Positions 34,619 to 36,954 of a stretch of 36,954 nucleotides of DNA are shown here, piece by piece. The stretch covers positions 1-36,954 of the forward strand of contig JACDGP010000048.1 in NCBI GenBank assembly GCA_013821605.1. Reading direction: 5' to 3'. The notes under the pieces are model-generated. The model did not search any database. It saw only the letters and a program-made list of their open reading frames with translations, and was not told where the DNA came from. Within the stretch, counting starts at the first letter, position 1. Every line of letters starts with the position of its first letter. The position numbers and the translations under genes are program-made. The DNA is from Herpetosiphonaceae bacterium (GTDB lineage Bacteria; Chloroflexota; Chloroflexia; Chloroflexales; Kallotenuaceae).

Positions 34619-34699
34619 AAGTGGATAGGAGGTTTGGCTTGGCTGTTATGATAATGGATAGTGATGTCGTCAAGCGCAAGAGAGAGAAAGTTAAGGTGT

Positions 34700-34972
34700 A
34701 TGGCATCTCAGACCAATGCTCGTCGCGCATATCATTTCTTGTTAGACCATGCTAACTCCAACACAGTATTTCATGTTGAAGACTTAATGACTTCGACGGG
34801 CTGGAAGAGAAGCACCGTAGAGACGTACATCGGAAAACAATGGCGTCAGGTCGTTGAACGGCAGCCAACTGGAGAAATTCTTGTTCGACAAGAGATAAAG
34901 AGGTTGAGTGAGGATGCCTTCTTACGGCTAGCCACCCAGAATCGTACTATTTTTGCTACATGCTTGCTGTAG
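34700..34972 (+). CDS. Small winged-helix-like protein beside the methyltransferase
   Basis: About 90 aa, no membrane segments. ARRAYHFLLDHA then FHVEDLMTSTGWKRSTVETYIGKQW looks like a helix-turn-helix with its recognition helix, followed by a short wing (GEILVRQEI) and LSEDAFLRLATQNR. I know similar small domains near restriction-modification and defence genes but cannot name the family. ATG at 34700 with AAGG just upstream, or GTG at 34661, may be the start. The methyltransferase lies in the same reading frame, separated by one TAG and about 69 nt. Codon use is AT-richer than upstream genes. It could be a controller of the system; that is inference. Confidence 0.6.
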   Translation: MASQTNARRAYHFLLDHANSNTVFHVEDLMTSTGWKRSTVETYIGKQWRQVVERQPTGEILVRQEIKRLSEDAFLRLATQNRTIFATCLL

Positions 34973-35041
34973 ACGACCGATACATTATTGACGAAACGAC
35001 GCGCAGTCGTAGCTTGTACACGTGGCAAAAGGCATAACACG

Positions 35042-35908
35042 ATGACGCAATCCGTGGGCTTAGACGAGGAACTCCAGGAAACTTTGTTCGACGGTCTCGA
35101 CGATATTGATCCTCGTGGGCATATTTCTACCATGCCGTTGAAACCGCCTCTCAAGTGGGCTGGCGGGAAGCGTTGGCTAGTTCCCCACTTACATCCGATT
35201 TGGACAGCACATCAAGAGCGAAGGCTAGTTGAGCCATTTAGTGGAGGTCTTGCTGTAACTCTCGCAATGAGGCCTGCTCACGCACTATTAAATGACATTA
35301 ACCCTCACGCCATTAACTTTTACAGATGGCTCAAAAAAGGCTTCACTGTAGACATTCCTACCCAGAACGACCGGGAACTCTACTACGATCATCGTAAAAG
35401 GTTTAACCAGCTCATCACCAATAGTGGTGCTGAAAGTAAAGAGGCTGCGCAGCTCTTCTATTTCCTGAACAGGACGGGCTATAATGGCCTTTGCCGCTTC
35501 AATAAAAAAGGTGAGTTTAACGTGCCCTTTGGCAAGTACAAGCAGATAACATATACTTCCGAATTCTCGAAATATACCGAGGCCTTTACGAATTGGGTGT
35601 TTACGGTTGGTGATTTTGAGAGAATGCAACTACACCCAGAGGATTTTGTGTACGCTGATCCCCCATACGATGTAGAGTTTACCCAGTATTCAAAGGAAGG
35701 GTTTACCTGGAATGATCAAGTGCGACTTGCCAAGTGGCTCGCTCAACATCCTGGTCCTGTAGTGCTATCTAATCAGGCGACACCCCGAGTCGTACACCTA
35801 TACAAAGAGTTAGGTTTCTCACTCAGATTTCTTGATGCTCCTCGAATGATTAATTGCACGGGGGATCGATCCTCAGCAAAGGAAGTTTTAGGAACTAAGG
35901 GTGTTTGA
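35042..35908 (+). CDS. DNA adenine methyltransferase, Dam/DpnM (D12) class
   Basis: About 288 aa, N6-adenine methyltransferase of a type II restriction-modification system. Motif X PLKWAGGKRWLVP near residue 37, motif I EPFSGGLAVTLA near 64 (S-adenosylmethionine binding), NRTGYNGLCRFNKKGEFNVP near 143, and catalytic motif IV YADPPYDVEF near 204 are all intact and in the order of the D12 alpha class. Relatives often methylate GATC, but the target cannot be read off here. ATG at 35042 has AAAGG about 10 nt before it; TTG at 34988 and ATG at 35132 are alternatives. The broken endonuclease gene starts 5 nt after the stop. Base composition is lower in GC than the chromosomal genes. Confidence 0.92.
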   Translation: MTQSVGLDEELQETLFDGLDDIDPRGHISTMPLKPPLKWAGGKRWLVPHLHPIWTAHQERRLVEPFSGGLAVTLAMRPAHALLNDINPHAINFYRWLKKGFTVDIPTQNDRELYYDHRKRFNQLITNSGAESKEAAQLFYFLNRTGYNGLCRFNKKGEFNVPFGKYKQITYTSEFSKYTEAFTNWVFTVGDFERMQLHPEDFVYADPPYDVEFTQYSKEGFTWNDQVRLAKWLAQHPGPVVLSNQATPRVVHLYKELGFSLRFLDAPRMINCTGDRSSAKEVLGTKGV

Positions 35909-35913
35909 GGAAT

Positions 35914-36312
35914 ATGCCTTCTCGTGATACAGGAACAGGCAGCGTATTGGAGCAAATGGTACTCCCGGCACTGCGTAAAGGCGGGTACGCTTATCGAAGT
36001 CAGGTCCACATAGGACAACGATTCGGGGCGGAAAGCATTTTGTGGATATTCTTGCCGAAGATAGTGAGGGTAAGAAACATCTGATTTCACTAAAGTGGCA
36101 GCAGGTTTCAGGCACTGCGGAACAGAAAGTGCCATTTGAAGCAATGTGTTTAGCCGAGGCCGTGCTGACCGGTGATGGCGAATATAGCAAAGCTTATATT
36201 GTTCTAGGTGGTGCTGGACGGAGGGCTTGCCAAACATCTCCGGTATGATGTATTAGTGACCATTACAACCCTGGAGGCGTTTGTAGCAAAAGCTAACAGG
36301 TCTCAATTATAA
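35914..36312 (+). pseudogene. Type II restriction endonuclease remnant, PD-(D/E)XK type
   Basis: Three frames together read as one endonuclease. Frame 1 from ATG 35914 gives MPSRDTGTGSVLEQMVLPAL and ends VHIGQRFG. At the G-run 36025-36028 one missing G shifts the frame; restoring it gives QRFGGGKHFVDILAED. Frame 2 then runs on with the nuclease core HFVDILAED...HLISLKWQQVSG and GTAEQKVPFEA to VLGGAG near 36218. There a second break, apparently with a small deletion, moves to frame 3 (DGGLAKHLRYDVLVT) ending TAA at 36310. The core Asp and Lys of a PD-(D/E)XK site remain, with Ser where Glu/Asp is usual. Product would be truncated and inactive unless these are assembly errors. Confidence 0.75.
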
Positions 36313-36515
36313 AGGCCACCACGAAAAGAAAGCACTTGTATCATAAGAGTTGGGTAAGTATAGTTAAGCTCATGCTGCAGTGTCTATTCCATATGACGGC
36401 CCGGTTTGTCAAGACACGAAAAGTGCGAATTTCAGATAGGGGTCTCCTTTCGTTCATGTCGTGATCGTGGTGGTCTCCCGCACGCCGCAGGATGAGCGGC
36501 GTTCCGTCGTCGTCG

Positions 36516-36570
36516 GGACGGTGGGTAGGTGGGTCAGGTTCCGCAGAAGCTGTCCACCTATCCACCGTCC
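36516..36570. repeat. Long imperfect inverted repeat inside the IS
   Basis: GGACGGTGGGTAGGTGGG at 36516 onward pairs with the arm ending at 36570 (TCCACCTATCCACCGTCC) over about 20 positions with few mismatches and a 12-nt loop. It lies just downstream of the transposase stop and could end transcription or shield the element from outside reading. Confidence 0.6.
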
Positions 36571-36597
36571 ACCCCAGGGCGGCAGGCGGTGCGTCCC

Positions 36598-36954
36598 TCA
36601 ACCGCGAATGGGTCGCGGGCTCCCGAAATACACCGCCGCCGGGGTCTGATAGGCCAAGGCTTGGTGCAACCGCTCCTCATTATAGAAGTGCAGGTAGCTG
36701 GTTAGCCCTTGCCGGACTGCGCGCGGGCTGGCATAGTCCTGCAAATACACATTTTCGTACTTCACGGTCCGCCACAGCCGCTCGACGAAGATGTTGTCGA
36801 GTGCCCGCCCTTTCCCATCCATACTGATGTGCACGTTGGCGGCCGTCAAGCGCTCCGTATAGTGGGGACTCGTGAAATGGCTCCCTTGGTCGCTATTCCA
36901 GATCTCCGGTCGGGCTTGGCCGAGCGCCCGGTCTACCGCCGCGAGCACAAACGG
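36598..36954 (-). CDS. IS3-family transposase OrfB, C-terminal part (runs off window)
   Basis: About 118 residues of a DDE integrase-type transposase; the N-terminal part lies beyond the window end. Visible are the second catalytic Asp in WNSDQGSHFTSPHY, the characteristic ISMDGKGRALDNIFVERLWR with the catalytic Glu in its VERLW, then VKYENVYLQDY and YLHFYNEERLHQALAYQTP, the IS3 OrfB C terminus. The first Asp and the OrfA product are not in view, so completeness cannot be judged. Placement just after the broken endonuclease gene fits an accessory region. Confidence 0.9.
   Translation of the reverse strand, partial: PFVLAAVDRALGQARPEIWNSDQGSHFTSPHYTERLTAANVHISMDGKGRALDNIFVERLWRTVKYENVYLQDYASPRAVRQGLTSYLHFYNEERLHQALAYQTPAAVYFGSPRPIRG

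Larger units (their letters stand above)
36407..36954. mobile_element. IS3-family insertion sequence, partial
   Basis: The 3' part of an IS3-type transposase gene occupies the window edge, transcribed leftward. The element end probably lies near 36407, where TGTCAAGACACG begins with the TG typical of IS termini; this boundary is a guess because the other end is outside the window. The roughly 190 nt between it and the gene are non-coding and contain a strong hairpin. Confidence 0.55.

Noticed and set aside
34639-34755. 38-codon frame from TTG 34639 after an AGGAGG, overlapping the HTH-like gene
   Set aside because: Good ribosome site but a weak start and no similarity I recognise; could be a leader peptide, not supported enough to list.

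Overview
This 36,954-base window looks like chromosomal DNA from a member of the Chloroflexota (green non-sulfur bacteria). The clues are high-GC genes with short gaps, a secreted protein built of two 'GGL..FGYP ... QWFERxRxExHP' modules of a kind I associate with that phylum, a DUF2277 protein, a bacterial family B DNA polymerase and a LysM/L,D-transpeptidase. The phylum is inferred from these traits; no rRNA is present.

Layout. 1-6.3 kb: family B DNA polymerase with intact exonuclease and polymerase motifs, a small hydrophilic protein, an OmpR-type response regulator with its histidine kinase, and on the opposite strand a receiver-only regulator overlapping a TerC-family membrane protein. 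6.5-11.4 kb: alpha/beta-hydrolase peptidase, DUF2277, secreted LysM/L,D-transpeptidase, DUF3891 and the FGYP-module secreted protein. 11.5-15.6 kb: GH38 alpha-mannosidase, then a dual-specificity phosphatase translationally coupled to methionine aminopeptidase. 15.6-17.9 kb: two divergent regulator/target pairs with readable control DNA. One is a ribbon-helix-helix (RHH) protein facing an exported pentapeptide-repeat protein, separated by 11-bp-phased heptamers on a strong promoter. The other is a MarR regulator facing a SnoaL-like protein, separated by two palindromes bracketing a strong promoter.

17.9-25.6 kb: KimA-like potassium transporter, metG, plsX with an unusual hydrophobic insertion, tRNA-Arg(CCG), a DUF1002 protein, a small membrane protein and fmt. 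25.7-34.6 kb: a long plus-strand run with very short gaps: zinc alcohol dehydrogenase, SPFH/band-7 protein, PfkB-type (PsuK-like) kinase with altered active-site motifs, PlsC acyltransferase, duplicated PH-domain membrane protein, then a membrane-anchored 632-aa protein with an ABC ATPase and ABC-2 permease. The run ends in a textbook hairpin terminator that overlaps the last stop codon. Many products in this run act at the membrane.

34.6-36.95 kb: a visibly AT-richer accessory island. It carries a small winged-helix-like protein, an intact Dam/DpnM-like adenine methyltransferase, a restriction endonuclease gene broken by two frame disruptions, and the edge of an IS3-family element running off the window. 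The best candidates for new biology are the RHH/pentapeptide control region, the decayed restriction-modification locus, the PlsX insertion and the kinase with Asp-to-Glu and Asn-to-Ser changes in its signature motifs. I found no CRISPR array and no rRNA.
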